Source: G965250275 sp965250275 (GTDB taxonomy: Bacteria > Pseudomonadota > Alphaproteobacteria > Rhodobacterales > Rhodobacteraceae). From it: a stretch of DNA of 64,000 nucleotides. The stretch lies in assembly GCA_965250275.1 (NCBI GenBank), contig OZ252297.1:1364001-1428000 (forward strand), read 5' to 3'. The notes under the pieces were generated by a model. It was not told the DNA's origin. It ran no database searches and saw only the letters and a program-made list of their open reading frames with translations. The translations under genes and the position numbers were made by a program. Positions 16,550 through 25,675 of this stretch are shown here, piece after piece; positions within the stretch are counted from its first letter, which is position 1, and each line of letters opens with the position of its first letter.

Positions 16550-17869
16550 ATGACCAAGACCAAGTATCTGGCCGCCGCTGCGCTGGCCTCTGTGACAGGT
16601 CTGGGGGCCACGGGCGCGCAGGCAGAAGACCTGACGCTATGCTGGGCCGCCTGGGACCCGGCCAACGCGCTCGTGGAGCTGTCAAAGCAGTTCGAGGCGG
16701 AGTCTGGCCACACCATGAACTTCGAGTTCATTCCGTGGCCCAACTTTGCCGATCGCATGCTGAACGAGCTGAACTCGGGCGGTAAACTCTGCGACCTTCT
16801 GATTGGCGACAGCCAGTGGATCGGTGGTGGTGCGGAGAATGGTCACTACGTCAAACTCAACGATTTCTTCGACTCCGAAGGGATCAGCATGGACGATTTT
16901 GCACCCGCGACGGTCTATGCCTATTCCACGTGGCCGAAGGGGACGCCAAATTACTACGCGCTCCCGGCGATGGGGGATGCAAACGGCTGGTTCTACCGCA
17001 AGGACTGGTTTGAGCGCGACGACATCAAAGCGGCTTACAAGGAGGCCACCGGGCAGGAGTTGCGTGAGCCTGAAAGCCAGAAAGAAATGCTGCAGATTGC
17101 GCAGTTCTTCCAGGGCCGCGAGATTGACGGTCAAACGGTCTACGGCGCCGCGATCTTTACCGAGCGCGGGTCTGAAGGCATCACGATGGGTGTGACCAGC
17201 GCGCTTTACCCATGGGGCTTCAAGTACGAAAACACACCCGGTTCCTATGACATGGAAGGTGCTGTGAATTCGCCCGAAGCCGTCGAGGCGCTGGAGTTCT
17301 ACAAGGAGTTCTACGAGACCGCGACACCGCCGGGTTACACCAACTCGTACATGGGCGAGAGCCTGGACGCGTTCAAATCGGGACAGGTCGCAATGGCCAT
17401 GAACTGGTTTGCGTTCTTCCCCGGCCTCTATGCCGATCCGGACACAGGTGGCGACAAGATCGACTTCTTTGTGAACCCGCCGCAGAATCAGGCCGGCTCC
17501 ACGCTTGGTGGTCAGGGGATCTCGGTGGTCTCTTACTCCGACAAGCAGGACGCCGCACTTGAGTACATCAAGTGGTTCGCGCAGCCTGAGGTTCAGGCCG
17601 AATGGTGGTCGCTGGGCGGGTATTCCGCGCATAACGACGTGCTGAACGATCCGGGCTTCAAGGACAGCCAGCCTTTTGCTGGTGACTTCCTGGTGGCGAT
17701 GGATGGTGTTCAGGACTTCTGGCAGGAGCCGGCTTATGCCGAGTTGCTGCTGGCAATGCAAAAACGCCTGCATGACTACATTGTGGCCGACCAAGGCACC
17801 GCGCAGGAAGCGCTTGATGCGCTGATCGGTGATTGGACAGAGACCTTCGAAGACGAAGGCAAGCTCTGA
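16550..17869 (+). CDS. Sugar ABC transporter substrate-binding protein (CUT1)
   Basis: A 439-residue SBP_bac_1 protein with a Sec signal peptide (MTKTKYLAAAALASVTGLGA, cleavage after AQA). The ATG at 16550 follows GGGAGG at normal distance; the frame is open 16 codons upstream. Family segments include LIGDSQWIGGG, ALPAMGDANGWFYRKDWF and the C-terminal EALDALIGDWTETF. It is the first gene of the long sugar operon and precedes an intercistronic stem-loop, which should allow more SBP than permease to be made. It is expected to bind a sugar, polyol or oligosaccharide for the permeases encoded downstream; the ligand is unknown. Confidence 0.9.
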   Translation: MTKTKYLAAAALASVTGLGATGAQAEDLTLCWAAWDPANALVELSKQFEAESGHTMNFEFIPWPNFADRMLNELNSGGKLCDLLIGDSQWIGGGAENGHYVKLNDFFDSEGISMDDFAPATVYAYSTWPKGTPNYYALPAMGDANGWFYRKDWFERDDIKAAYKEATGQELREPESQKEMLQIAQFFQGREIDGQTVYGAAIFTERGSEGITMGVTSALYPWGFKYENTPGSYDMEGAVNSPEAVEALEFYKEFYETATPPGYTNSYMGESLDAFKSGQVAMAMNWFAFFPGLYADPDTGGDKIDFFVNPPQNQAGSTLGGQGISVVSYSDKQDAALEYIKWFAQPEVQAEWWSLGGYSAHNDVLNDPGFKDSQPFAGDFLVAMDGVQDFWQEPAYAELLLAMQKRLHDYIVADQGTAQEALDALIGDWTETFEDEGKL

Positions 17870-17881
17870 TCCACCTCCAGT

Positions 17882-17911
17882 TGGACCGCCGCCCTGGTCG
17901 GTGGCGGTCCA
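17882..17911 (+). other. Intercistronic stem-loop after the sugar SBP gene
   Basis: TGGACCGCC (17882-17890) pairs with GGCGGTCCA (17903-17911), and the stem can extend three pairs inward (one G-U) around a 6-base loop. There is no clean T-run, so it is more likely an mRNA-stabilising or partial-termination hairpin than a full terminator. Confidence 0.7.
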
Positions 17912-17974
17912 CAGTTTCCTTTCCGCAAGCACGCGGGCGCGCTGAAAGCCGCGCGCCCCGACAGGGGACATGAC

Positions 17975-18922
17975 TTGGCTGATACTCCAATAGATCGTGC
18001 TGCTCAGGCCACCCCGCCCAACGTGGCGCGCAGAATCCGCGGAATGAGCGACCGGGCCATCGCCTGGATCTTTGTCGCCCCAACGATCTTCCTGCTGCTT
18101 GCGATCAATATCTTTCCTTTGATCTGGACGATCCGTCTGTCCTTCACCAACTATCGCGCCAACCGTCCGAACCGTGAGGTCGACTGGGTCGGGCTGCGCA
18201 ACTACGAGCGCATCCTCACCGACAGCGATATCTGGCTGACGATGCAGGCCACGGCGCACTTCCTGTTCTGGACAATCTTCTTTCAGGTGCTGATTGGTTT
18301 CACCCTTGCCTGGCTGATCAACCGCAAGTTCAAAGGCAATGACTTGTGGACCACGATCATCGTGTTGCCGATGATGCTGTCGCCGGCTGTGGTCGGCAAC
18401 TTCTGGACCTTTCTCTACCAGCCTCAGATCGGCCTCTTCAATTACATCGTGACCTTTTTCACAGGCGGCGACCCCTCGAGCTTCGAGATGATCGGTTCGG
18501 TCAGTCTGGCGCCATGGGCCATCGTGATTGTGGACACGTGGATGTGGACGCCGTTTGTGATGCTGATCTGCCTGGCCGGGTTGCGATCCATCCCCGACTA
18601 CATCTACGAAGCCGCGGCGATCGACCGGGCCAGCAAGTTCCGGCAGTTCTGGACGATCACCGTGCCGATGGTGCTGCCCTTTCTGATGCTGGCGGTGCTG
18701 TTCCGGGGCATTGAAAACTTCAAGATGTTCGATCTTGTGGTGCAACTGACCGGGGGCGGACCCGGATCCGTGACCGAACTGACGTCCATAAATCTCAAAA
18801 GAGAGGCCTTCGAGAAGTGGCGCACGGGCTATGCCAGTGCCTATGCGATCATCCTTTTCGTGACGGTCTTCGGGCTGGCGTCCATCTACGTGAAAGCATT
18901 GAACAAGGTGAAAGAGAGATGA
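17975..18922 (+). CDS. Sugar ABC transporter permease 1 (CUT1, MalF type)
   Basis: A 315-residue permease with six expected membrane helices; the first is AIAWIFVAPTIFLLLAINIF (near residues 28-47). The EAA-like loop is YIYEAAAIDRASKFRQFWTI. The start is taken as TTG at 17975 with AGGGG seven bases upstream; the first in-frame ATG (18044) has no ribosome binding site and would remove part of the basic N-terminal tail. It overlaps the next permease gene by four bases. It forms the transport channel with that protein. Confidence 0.88.
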   Translation: MADTPIDRAAQATPPNVARRIRGMSDRAIAWIFVAPTIFLLLAINIFPLIWTIRLSFTNYRANRPNREVDWVGLRNYERILTDSDIWLTMQATAHFLFWTIFFQVLIGFTLAWLINRKFKGNDLWTTIIVLPMMLSPAVVGNFWTFLYQPQIGLFNYIVTFFTGGDPSSFEMIGSVSLAPWAIVIVDTWMWTPFVMLICLAGLRSIPDYIYEAAAIDRASKFRQFWTITVPMVLPFLMLAVLFRGIENFKMFDLVVQLTGGGPGSVTELTSINLKREAFEKWRTGYASAYAIILFVTVFGLASIYVKALNKVKER

Positions 18923-19860
18923 GCAGCTTTTCGATCACCGAACCTTCGGGGCGTCAGAAGTGGATCGCTGGCACGCTGGTCATCCTCTATGCGCTAATCA
19001 CGATGATACCGCTGGCGTGGATCTTTCTGACCGGGTTCAAAACCCCGCCCGATAGTATCTCCTACCCGCCGAAGGTCATTTTTGAACCGTCACTGGAAGG
19101 CTACGTGAACCTGTTCACGACCCGAACCCGGGTTTCGGCCGAGGATTTGGCGGCGTTGCCCCCACCGGAGAACTTTGCAGAGGAAATCGTGCGCGAGCGC
19201 GGCATGGTGATCGTTGGCGCGTCGAAATTCGGGGAACGATTTCTGAACTCGGTCATCATCGGGTTCGGTTCGACCTTCCTCTCGATCTTCTTGGGCACGT
19301 TGGCGGCCTATGCGTTCAGCCGTTTTCGAATACCTCTGGCTGATGATCTGCTGTTTTTCATTCTGAGCACCCGGATGATGCCACCCATCGCCGTGGCGAT
19401 CCCGATCTTCCTGATGTACCGCCAGTTGGGTCTGAGCGACACGCATCTGGGGATGATCCTGCTCTATACGGCGGTCAACATCTCGCTTGCGGTCTGGTTG
19501 CTGAAAGGGTTCATCGACGAGATCCCGCGCGAATATGAAGAAGCCGCGCTGATCGACGGCTACACCCGGTTTCAGGCCTTTTACAAAGTTGTTTTGCCTC
19601 AGGCCGCCACGGGCATCGCCTCGACCGCGATTTTCTGCCTGATCTTTGCCTGGAACGAATACGCGTTCGCGGTTCTTCTGACGAGTGGCACGGCCCAAAC
19701 TGCGCCGCCCTTCATTCCTACGATCATTGGGATCGGAGGGCTGGATTGGCCAGCCGTGGCCGCAGGTGCCACGATCTTCCTACTGCCTGTCATGTTCTTC
19801 ACCATTTTGCTGCGCAAGCACCTGTTGCGGGGCATCACATTCGGGGCCGTGCGCAAATGA
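18919..19860 (+). CDS. Sugar ABC transporter permease 2 (CUT1, MalG type)
   Basis: A 313-residue inner-membrane permease with helix 1 at LVILYALITMIPLAWIFLTG. A larger than usual periplasmic loop follows (residues 50-105). The EAA loop is EYEEAALIDGYTRFQAFYKV, the docking site for the ATPase. Its ATG overlaps the stop of permease 1 (ATGA). The pair with two downstream ATPases and a small membrane protein resembles the rhizobial glycerol transporter layout (GlpSTPQV), which uses the same set of parts. Confidence 0.88.
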   Translation: MSSFSITEPSGRQKWIAGTLVILYALITMIPLAWIFLTGFKTPPDSISYPPKVIFEPSLEGYVNLFTTRTRVSAEDLAALPPPENFAEEIVRERGMVIVGASKFGERFLNSVIIGFGSTFLSIFLGTLAAYAFSRFRIPLADDLLFFILSTRMMPPIAVAIPIFLMYRQLGLSDTHLGMILLYTAVNISLAVWLLKGFIDEIPREYEEAALIDGYTRFQAFYKVVLPQAATGIASTAIFCLIFAWNEYAFAVLLTSGTAQTAPPFIPTIIGIGGLDWPAVAAGATIFLLPVMFFTILLRKHLLRGITFGAVRK

Positions 19861-19905
19861 TCTTCGATCTTCATCCGACACGATCCGATCGAAAGGGGCA
19901 GCCGC

Positions 19906-20094
19906 ATGCGTGAATTCCTGAGCGGATTGTTGCGGCTGCGCCGCGGCCCGTGGGAGATGGTCGCGTCGATCCTGATCGGCCTGGGCGTGCTGATGCTGAT
20001 GCAGCCTTATGTGATGGTGGCGTACACCTATTCCTTCATTGTCACGTTGGTGGGCACGGTGATGTTTATCATCGTCAGCCATTTCCCGGAGTGA
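19906..20094 (+). CDS. Small two-helix membrane protein of the sugar operon
   Basis: A 62-residue protein with a basic N-terminus (LLRLRRGPWEM) and two hydrophobic segments (VASILIGLGVLMLMQPY and FIVTLVGTVMFIIVS). It begins 45 bases after the second permease stop, with AAGGGGC before the ATG, and six bases separate it from the VOC gene start. Small membrane proteins of the DUF2160 type occupy the same position in GlpSTPQV-like operons, although this one is shorter. It may stabilise or regulate the permease. I infer that from position only; its family was not established here. Confidence 0.75.
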   Translation: MREFLSGLLRLRRGPWEMVASILIGLGVLMLMQPYVMVAYTYSFIVTLVGTVMFIIVSHFPE

Positions 20095-20099
20095 GCGCG

Positions 20100-20471
20100 A
20101 TGCTGACACGTGCCTGCCCGATCCTACCGAGCCGCGACCTCGACGCGACGGAACGCTTCTACGCCAAGCTGGGTTTCAAGCTGGGCGGCCGGTTCGAGGA
20201 GGAGGGCTATCTGATCCTCTACAGGGACACCGTTGAACTGCATTTCTTCCGGTCCCCAGACCATGTGCCGGAAACCTGCGATCATGGTGTCTATCTGCGT
20301 CTGAGCGAGGTCGCCGACTGGTCCAAGGAGCTAGAGCAAAGCATCCCGGAGCGCGAAGGGCATCCGAGTATCATCCCGGCGGAGCATAAACCCTGGGGGA
20401 TGTTCGAACTGACGGTGTTCGACCCCGATGGCACCATTCTGCGAGCAGGCACGGAGAGTGAGAATGGCTGA
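20100..20471 (+). CDS. VOC-superfamily protein (bleomycin-resistance/glyoxalase fold)
   Basis: A 123-residue single VOC-type protein. The pattern is that of bleomycin-resistance-like proteins: PILPSRDLDATERFYAKLGF at the N-terminus, ILYRDTVELHFFRSP in the middle and KPWGMFELTVFDPDGTILR at the C-terminus, including the E-x-x-x-x-DPDG metal or ligand motif. It is translationally packed: the start follows the small membrane gene by five bases and its stop overlaps the next ATPase gene by eight. Within a sugar uptake operon a small-molecule binding or isomerase role is likelier than antibiotic resistance, but nothing in the sequence decides this. Confidence 0.82.
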   Translation: MLTRACPILPSRDLDATERFYAKLGFKLGGRFEEEGYLILYRDTVELHFFRSPDHVPETCDHGVYLRLSEVADWSKELEQSIPEREGHPSIIPAEHKPWGMFELTVFDPDGTILRAGTESENG

Positions 20472-21561
20472 AATCGTTATCAAGAACCTGCGCAAGGAAT
20501 TCGGGGATTTCACCGCGGTGCAATCGTCTTCGTTCAAGATCGAAGACGGCGAGTTCTTCATGCTTCTGGGGCCGTCGGGCTGCGGCAAAACCACGACGCT
20601 GCGTATGATCGCCGGGCTGGAATTGCCAACCGCAGGCGAGATCTACATCGACGGCGAAGAGGTGGGACAGCGACCGGCAACCGAACGCGACATCGCATTC
20701 GTGTTCCAGATGTTTGCGCTCTATCCGCACATGAACGTCCGCAAGAACATCAGCTACCCGCTTGTCAGTCAGGGTATGCCGCGCGCCAAGGTCAAGGCCA
20801 AGGTTGCAGAAGTTGCCCAGATCCTCGGGATCGAGGACATCCTGAACCGCCCTGTGGGTGGGCTGTCAGGGGGGGATCGACAGCGCGTGGCCTTGGGCCG
20901 GGCGATCGTCCGCGAACCCAAGGCGTTCATGATGGACGAGCCTCTGGGGGCGCTGGATGCCGAGTTTCGTGAACATATGGCCGAGGAACTGCGTGCGCTG
21001 CATGACCGAATGGGGGCGACGACTGTTTACGTGACCCATGATCAGCTCGAAGCGATGCAGATGGGGGACAAAATCGTCGTGATGAACCACGGGGTGATCG
21101 AGCAATTCGGCGCTCCTCAGGATATCTATGACAAGCCCGCGACCATGTTTGTCGCAGATTTCATCGGTTCGCCTGCTATGAATTTTCTGCGGTTCCAGGG
21201 ATCGGTTGAAACCGGCGCGACCGAAGTGAAAATGCACCACCAGATGTTTGGCATTCCGGAGACGCGCGAACCGTTTGACGGCGACATCGTGTTCGGTGTG
21301 CGCCCCGAACACATCCGGCTGGACGACAGCGGTGCCTACCGCGGCGAGATCACAGCCGTCGAATACCTGGGAACCACGCAGATTATCTCTCTGAAAACCA
21401 AGAACGGCGATCTGAAAGCGAGGATCACGGCGGATCAGCCTGCCAAGGTGGGTGAATCCGTAGGGCTGGTGTTTGACAAGCGCACGATCACACTCTTCGA
21501 CAGCCAGTCCGGTCGGGCCTTGCGGTCCGACCTGAACGAGGGGGTGCTTGGACATGGCTGA
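20464..21561 (+). CDS. Sugar ABC transporter ATPase 1 (MalK/UgpC type)
   Basis: A 365-residue ATPase with Walker A GPSGCGKTT, Q-loop VFQMFALYPHM, signature LSGGDRQRVALGR, Walker B AFMMDEPLGALD and H-loop YVTHDQLEAM, followed by a C-terminal TOBE regulatory domain (FGVRPEHIRL). It overlaps the VOC gene by eight bases and the next ATPase gene by eight bases. Two different ATPases in one operon imply a heterodimeric motor, as in the glycerol importer GlpST. Both carry complete motifs, so neither appears degenerate. Confidence 0.9.
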   Translation: MAEIVIKNLRKEFGDFTAVQSSSFKIEDGEFFMLLGPSGCGKTTTLRMIAGLELPTAGEIYIDGEEVGQRPATERDIAFVFQMFALYPHMNVRKNISYPLVSQGMPRAKVKAKVAEVAQILGIEDILNRPVGGLSGGDRQRVALGRAIVREPKAFMMDEPLGALDAEFREHMAEELRALHDRMGATTVYVTHDQLEAMQMGDKIVVMNHGVIEQFGAPQDIYDKPATMFVADFIGSPAMNFLRFQGSVETGATEVKMHHQMFGIPETREPFDGDIVFGVRPEHIRLDDSGAYRGEITAVEYLGTTQIISLKTKNGDLKARITADQPAKVGESVGLVFDKRTITLFDSQSGRALRSDLNEGVLGHG

Positions 21562-22549
21562 GGTGGTCTTGAGCAATGTCTCCAAAGCCTTTGGCAAGGA
21601 AACCGCCGTTTCTGATGTGTCGATGACAATCCCGGATGGTGCGTTCGTTGTGTTGCTGGGTCCGACCGGCGCCGGAAAAACCACGACGCTTCGGCTGATT
21701 TCCGGCCTGGAAAAGCCCGACGCGGGCGATATCCAGATCGGCGGCCGATCTGTGCTGCTGGACACTCCAGCGCAGCGCGACGTCGCGATGGTGTTCCAGC
21801 AGTACTCTCTCTATCCACACCTGACCGTTCGGGACAATCTGGCTTTTCCGCTGCGCTCGCCGCTCCTGAAAACCCCCGAGGATCAAATCGCCGCCAAGGT
21901 GCAGGAGGTGGCCGAGGTTCTGCAGATCCCGCACAAGCTCGACAACAAGGCCACCGCACTGTCTGGGGGTGAGATGCAGCGGGTATCGATCGGTCGGGCC
22001 CTCGTGCGATCGCCACAACTCTATCTGATGGACGAACCGCTCAGTTCGCTGGATGCCAAACTGCGGTCAGAACTGCGGATCGAACTCAAGCGTATCCAGT
22101 CGAGCCTTGGGGCAACGCTGCTCTATGTGACCCATGACCAGATCGAAGCGATGACTATGGCCACCCATGTTGGTGTGCTGGACGAGGGCAAACTGGTACA
22201 GTTTGGTACCCCGCGCGACATCTACGAGAATCCGATCAGTCTCTATGTTGCCAGCCGACTTGGACTGCCCCGGATCAACACCTTGCCCGTGGACCTGTTC
22301 GGCGGAGGGCCAAGCGGGGCAAAGACCATTGGCCTGCGTCCCGAGCACATACAGCAAGGGGCTGGGAAACCTGCCGAGGTTGTGCGGGTTGAGCATCTGG
22401 GCGACCAGACCCGTCTGCACCTGACGCTGGAGGGACATCCCATCGTGACGCTCACAGATGTGCACACTGATCTGGAAGCCGGGGACACAGTCCCGATTCA
22501 ACCCCGCACGCCACTTTACTTCGACGCAAGCGGTGCGCGGATCGCCTGA
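21554..22549 (+). CDS. Sugar ABC transporter ATPase 2 (MalK type)
   Basis: A 331-residue ATPase: Walker A GPTGAGKTT, Q-loop VFQQYSLYPHL, signature LSGGEMQRVSIGR, Walker B LYLMDEPLSSLD, H-loop YVTHDQIEAM, then a shortened C-terminal TOBE-like region (IGLRPEHIQQ). The start is ATG 21554 behind GAGGGGG; a TTG two codons earlier is possible. It is distinct from ATPase 1 rather than a duplicate, and about 34 residues shorter. Expected partner of ATPase 1 in one transporter. Confidence 0.9.
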   Translation: MAEVVLSNVSKAFGKETAVSDVSMTIPDGAFVVLLGPTGAGKTTTLRLISGLEKPDAGDIQIGGRSVLLDTPAQRDVAMVFQQYSLYPHLTVRDNLAFPLRSPLLKTPEDQIAAKVQEVAEVLQIPHKLDNKATALSGGEMQRVSIGRALVRSPQLYLMDEPLSSLDAKLRSELRIELKRIQSSLGATLLYVTHDQIEAMTMATHVGVLDEGKLVQFGTPRDIYENPISLYVASRLGLPRINTLPVDLFGGGPSGAKTIGLRPEHIQQGAGKPAEVVRVEHLGDQTRLHLTLEGHPIVTLTDVHTDLEAGDTVPIQPRTPLYFDASGARIA

Positions 22550-22561
22550 GGAGACGGAACC

Positions 22562-24199
22562 ATGACCCAATTCATCAATGCCAAGGATACATTGGTCACC
22601 GAGGCGATTGACGGGACATTGCGAACGGGCGGTGGACGTCTGGCCCGGTTGGATGGATATCCGCATATCAAGGTTGTGGTGCGCAGCGATTGGGACAAGT
22701 CAAAAGTGGCGCTCGTCTCGGGCGGTGGCTCCGGACACGAGCCAAGTCATGCGGGGTTTGTCGGCCAGGGGATGCTGACGGCCGCGGTGTGCGGTGATGT
22801 CTTTGCCTCTCCATCGGTGGATGCGGTGCTTGCGGGAATACTGGCAGTCACCGGACCGGCGGGGTGCCTCCTGATTGTCAAGAATTACACCGGGGACAGG
22901 CTGAATTTCGGACTGGCCGCAGAGCGCGCGCGTGCGTTTGGCTTGAAGGTCGAAATGGTGATCGTGGATGACGATGTGGCGTTGCCGGATTTGCCGCAGG
23001 CGCGCGGCGTGGCAGGCACATTGTTCGTGCACAAGATCGCGGGTGCACTGGCTGATCAGGGCGCGGACCTTGATGTCGTGGCCAGCGCTGCGCATCGCGT
23101 GAATGCCGGTGTCCGTTCGATCGGGATGTCTCTGGATACCTGCACTGTGCCGGGCTCGCCAAAGGAAGATCGGATTGCCGCAGGTAAAGCAGAACTCGGG
23201 CTGGGGATCCATGGCGAGGCCGGGATCGAACAAGTGGATTACACCAACGCACGTGACGCGATGGCAATGGTCGTTGACCGGCTGGCGCCCACAATTGGTG
23301 CGGGCCCGCACGTTGCCCTGCTGAACAATCTCGGGGGTGCAACACCCTTGGAAATGGCTGTTCTGGCGGAGGAACTGGCTGGATCCCGCATCGGATCCCA
23401 AGTGACCTGGATGATCGGACCCGCCCCGTTGATGACTTCGCTGGATATGCAGGGCTTTTCGGTCTCACTCCTTCCTGCAAGCGACGCCGACATGCCGTTG
23501 CTGCAGGCTACAGTCGCTCCTGCGGCATGGCCGGGATGCATGCCTGTGGGCGATATCGCGGTTTTGCCGCTGCCGGACGGTTTGACGCCAATTCAGCCCA
23601 TGCCTTCTGCAGACGCAGAAATGGCATCATTCCTGAAAGTCTGTTGCGACGTTCTGATTTCGGCCGAGGCGGACCTGAATGCGTTGGATGCCAAATCGGG
23701 TGACGGGGATACCGGATCAACACTGGCAACGGCATCACGGTCTCTGATCGGAGCGATCGATCGCCTGCCGCTGGCGGATCTCACACAGCTCTACCGCGCG
23801 ATTGGACTGGAACTGAGCCAGACCATGGGGGGCTCTTCCGGCGTTCTGCTGGCCATCTACTTCGCGGCGGCAGGAGATGCCTCGGCGAATGGGGCGAGTG
23901 CTGTGGGCGCGCTGAAGGCCGGGCTGGACCGAATCCAACAGGTTGGCGGTGCCGTCCCCGGGGATCGCACAATGATCGACGCATTGATGCCCGCGCTGGA
24001 AGCGCTGCCCCAAGGGATCGGGCAGGCTGCCGAAGCGGCACGGCAGGGCGCAGACCTGACCGCAACGATCACCCGCGCAAAGGCCGGACGGGCCAGCTAC
24101 ATCGCCGCCGAAAAACTGGCGGGCCACAACGATCCGGGGGCCGAGGCCGTCGCGCGCCTGTTCGAGTTCATCGCGTCACGGGCTGAAACCGCCGTCTGA
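22562..24199 (+). CDS. DhaK-DhaL fused dihydroxyacetone kinase-type protein
   Basis: A 545-residue ATP-dependent DAK-family kinase. The DhaK part holds SGGGSGHEPSHAGFVGQGML (residues 53-72) and the His that binds the keto-substrate covalently in GIHGEAG (H217). The DhaL part, from about residue 345, has the ADP/Mg site DAKSGDGDTGSTLA. Fusions of this type phosphorylate dihydroxyacetone or other short ketoses such as erythrulose. It begins 12 bases after ATPase 2 and 24 bases before xylulokinase. In this operon a ketotetrose or other unusual ketose is the likely substrate, though dihydroxyacetone cannot be ruled out. Confidence 0.88.
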   Translation: MTQFINAKDTLVTEAIDGTLRTGGGRLARLDGYPHIKVVVRSDWDKSKVALVSGGGSGHEPSHAGFVGQGMLTAAVCGDVFASPSVDAVLAGILAVTGPAGCLLIVKNYTGDRLNFGLAAERARAFGLKVEMVIVDDDVALPDLPQARGVAGTLFVHKIAGALADQGADLDVVASAAHRVNAGVRSIGMSLDTCTVPGSPKEDRIAAGKAELGLGIHGEAGIEQVDYTNARDAMAMVVDRLAPTIGAGPHVALLNNLGGATPLEMAVLAEELAGSRIGSQVTWMIGPAPLMTSLDMQGFSVSLLPASDADMPLLQATVAPAAWPGCMPVGDIAVLPLPDGLTPIQPMPSADAEMASFLKVCCDVLISAEADLNALDAKSGDGDTGSTLATASRSLIGAIDRLPLADLTQLYRAIGLELSQTMGGSSGVLLAIYFAAAGDASANGASAVGALKAGLDRIQQVGGAVPGDRTMIDALMPALEALPQGIGQAAEAARQGADLTATITRAKAGRASYIAAEKLAGHNDPGAEAVARLFEFIASRAETAV

Positions 24200-24223
24200 T
24201 CGCGACGGAAAATGAGGAAAGCC

Positions 24224-25675
24224 ATGTATCTGGGTCTTGATCTGGGCACGTCCGGGCTTCGTGCGCTTTTGGTCGGCGAAGATGGCAGCGCGATCGCAAG
24301 TGCCGAGGCCGCTTACCCGGTGTCTCATCCGCATTCGGGTTGGAGCGAGCAAGACCCGGCGGACTGGATCGTGGCGTGCCAGACTGCGCTGGCCGCGCTG
24401 GGCGCCGAGCAAGCAGACGCGATGCGGCAAGTGCGCGGTCTGGCAATCTCGGGGCAGATGCACGGTGCGACGCTGCTGGACGCCGAGGGCACCGTGCTGC
24501 GGCCCTGTATGCTCTGGAACGACACCCGCAGCCACGCGCAGGCTGCCAAGCTGGATGCCATCCCCGCGTTTCGTGCGCTGACCGGCAACATCGTCTTTCC
24601 AGGATTCACTGCGCCGAAGGTCAAATGGGTTGAGGAAGAAGAGCCGGAGCTCTTCGCGCGGGTTTCCAAGATACTGCTGCCAAAGGATTATTTGAGTTAC
24701 TGGCTGACGGGGCGCTACATGTCAGAGATGTCGGACAGCGCGGGTACCGGTTGGCTCGATGTCGGGGCACGCGCATGGTCGGCGGAGCTGTTGGAACTGG
24801 CAGGGTTGAGCCGTTCGCAAATGCCCGATCTCGTCGAAGGCAGCGCGCCTGTGGGCGAGGTCTTGCCCGAGCGCGCAGCAGCGTTGGGTTTACCAGAAGG
24901 CGTGATCGTGATGGGCGGCGGCGGGGACAACGCTGCTGCGGCATGCGGCATTGGCGCCTTGCAGGAGGGCGACGGATTTGTATCGCTCGGGACGTCAGGG
25001 GTCCTGCTTGCCGCGAAATCAGGATTTGCACCAGACCCGGCCACGGCCGTGCACACGTTCTGTCATGCCGTACCCGACACCTGGTATCAGATGGGGGTTA
25101 TCCTGGCCGCCACCGACAGTCTGAATTGGCTTGCGACCGTTCTTGGGAAAACGCCGGAAACGCTGACCGCAGAGCTTGGGACTACACTTTCTACGCCGGG
25201 CCGCGTGCGCTTCCTGCCTTATCTTTCGGGTGAACGAACGCCCCACAACGACAGCGAGATACGGGGCGGATTTCTGAACCTCGAAATCGCGACCGCACAG
25301 ACTGATTTGACAAGGGCCGTTCTGGAAGGGGTCACGTTTGCTCTGCGCGACAACCTGGAGGCGCTGCGCAAGACCGGCACCGAACTGGACCGGGTCATCG
25401 CCATCGGTGGTGGGTCGCGGTCGCGTCTCTGGCTTGAGATGATCGCCAGCACGCTGGATTTACCGGTTGACCTGCCAGCGCAGGGAGAGTTTGGAGCCGC
25501 GATGGGGGCCGCAAGGCTGGCCATGTGTGGCGTCGCGAAATCAAATCCCTCCGACATCATGATCAAGCCGGACATTGCCGAAACCATTGCGCCGCGCGCG
25601 GACCTGAAAGACGCGTATCACGACGCTTGGCAAGCGTTTCAAGCCACCTACCCAGCCGTGAGGACCCTGCCATGA
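24224..25675 (+). CDS. xylB: Xylulokinase
   Basis: A 483-residue FGGY-family kinase that phosphorylates D-xylulose to xylulose 5-phosphate. Visible: the ATPase P-loop YLGLDLGTSGLRALLVGEDG at the N-terminus, GWSEQDPADW, the catalytic-Asp region MGGGGDNAAAACGIG, SLGTSGVLLA and the FGGY-domain segment YLSGERTPHND. The start is ATG 24224 with GAGGAAA just upstream; an ATG four codons earlier would sit in the ribosome binding site. It overlaps xylA by four bases. The neighbouring xylose isomerase makes the assignment to xylulose strong. Confidence 0.93.
   Translation: MYLGLDLGTSGLRALLVGEDGSAIASAEAAYPVSHPHSGWSEQDPADWIVACQTALAALGAEQADAMRQVRGLAISGQMHGATLLDAEGTVLRPCMLWNDTRSHAQAAKLDAIPAFRALTGNIVFPGFTAPKVKWVEEEEPELFARVSKILLPKDYLSYWLTGRYMSEMSDSAGTGWLDVGARAWSAELLELAGLSRSQMPDLVEGSAPVGEVLPERAAALGLPEGVIVMGGGGDNAAAACGIGALQEGDGFVSLGTSGVLLAAKSGFAPDPATAVHTFCHAVPDTWYQMGVILAATDSLNWLATVLGKTPETLTAELGTTLSTPGRVRFLPYLSGERTPHNDSEIRGGFLNLEIATAQTDLTRAVLEGVTFALRDNLEALRKTGTELDRVIAIGGGSRSRLWLEMIASTLDLPVDLPAQGEFGAAMGAARLAMCGVAKSNPSDIMIKPDIAETIAPRADLKDAYHDAWQAFQATYPAVRTLP

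Noticed and set aside
16682..18745. 687-codon open frame on the minus strand opposite the SBP and permease genes
   Set aside because: It is antisense to three well-supported genes, has low-complexity His/Arg/Gln-rich sequence, and open complementary frames are expected in GC-rich DNA.
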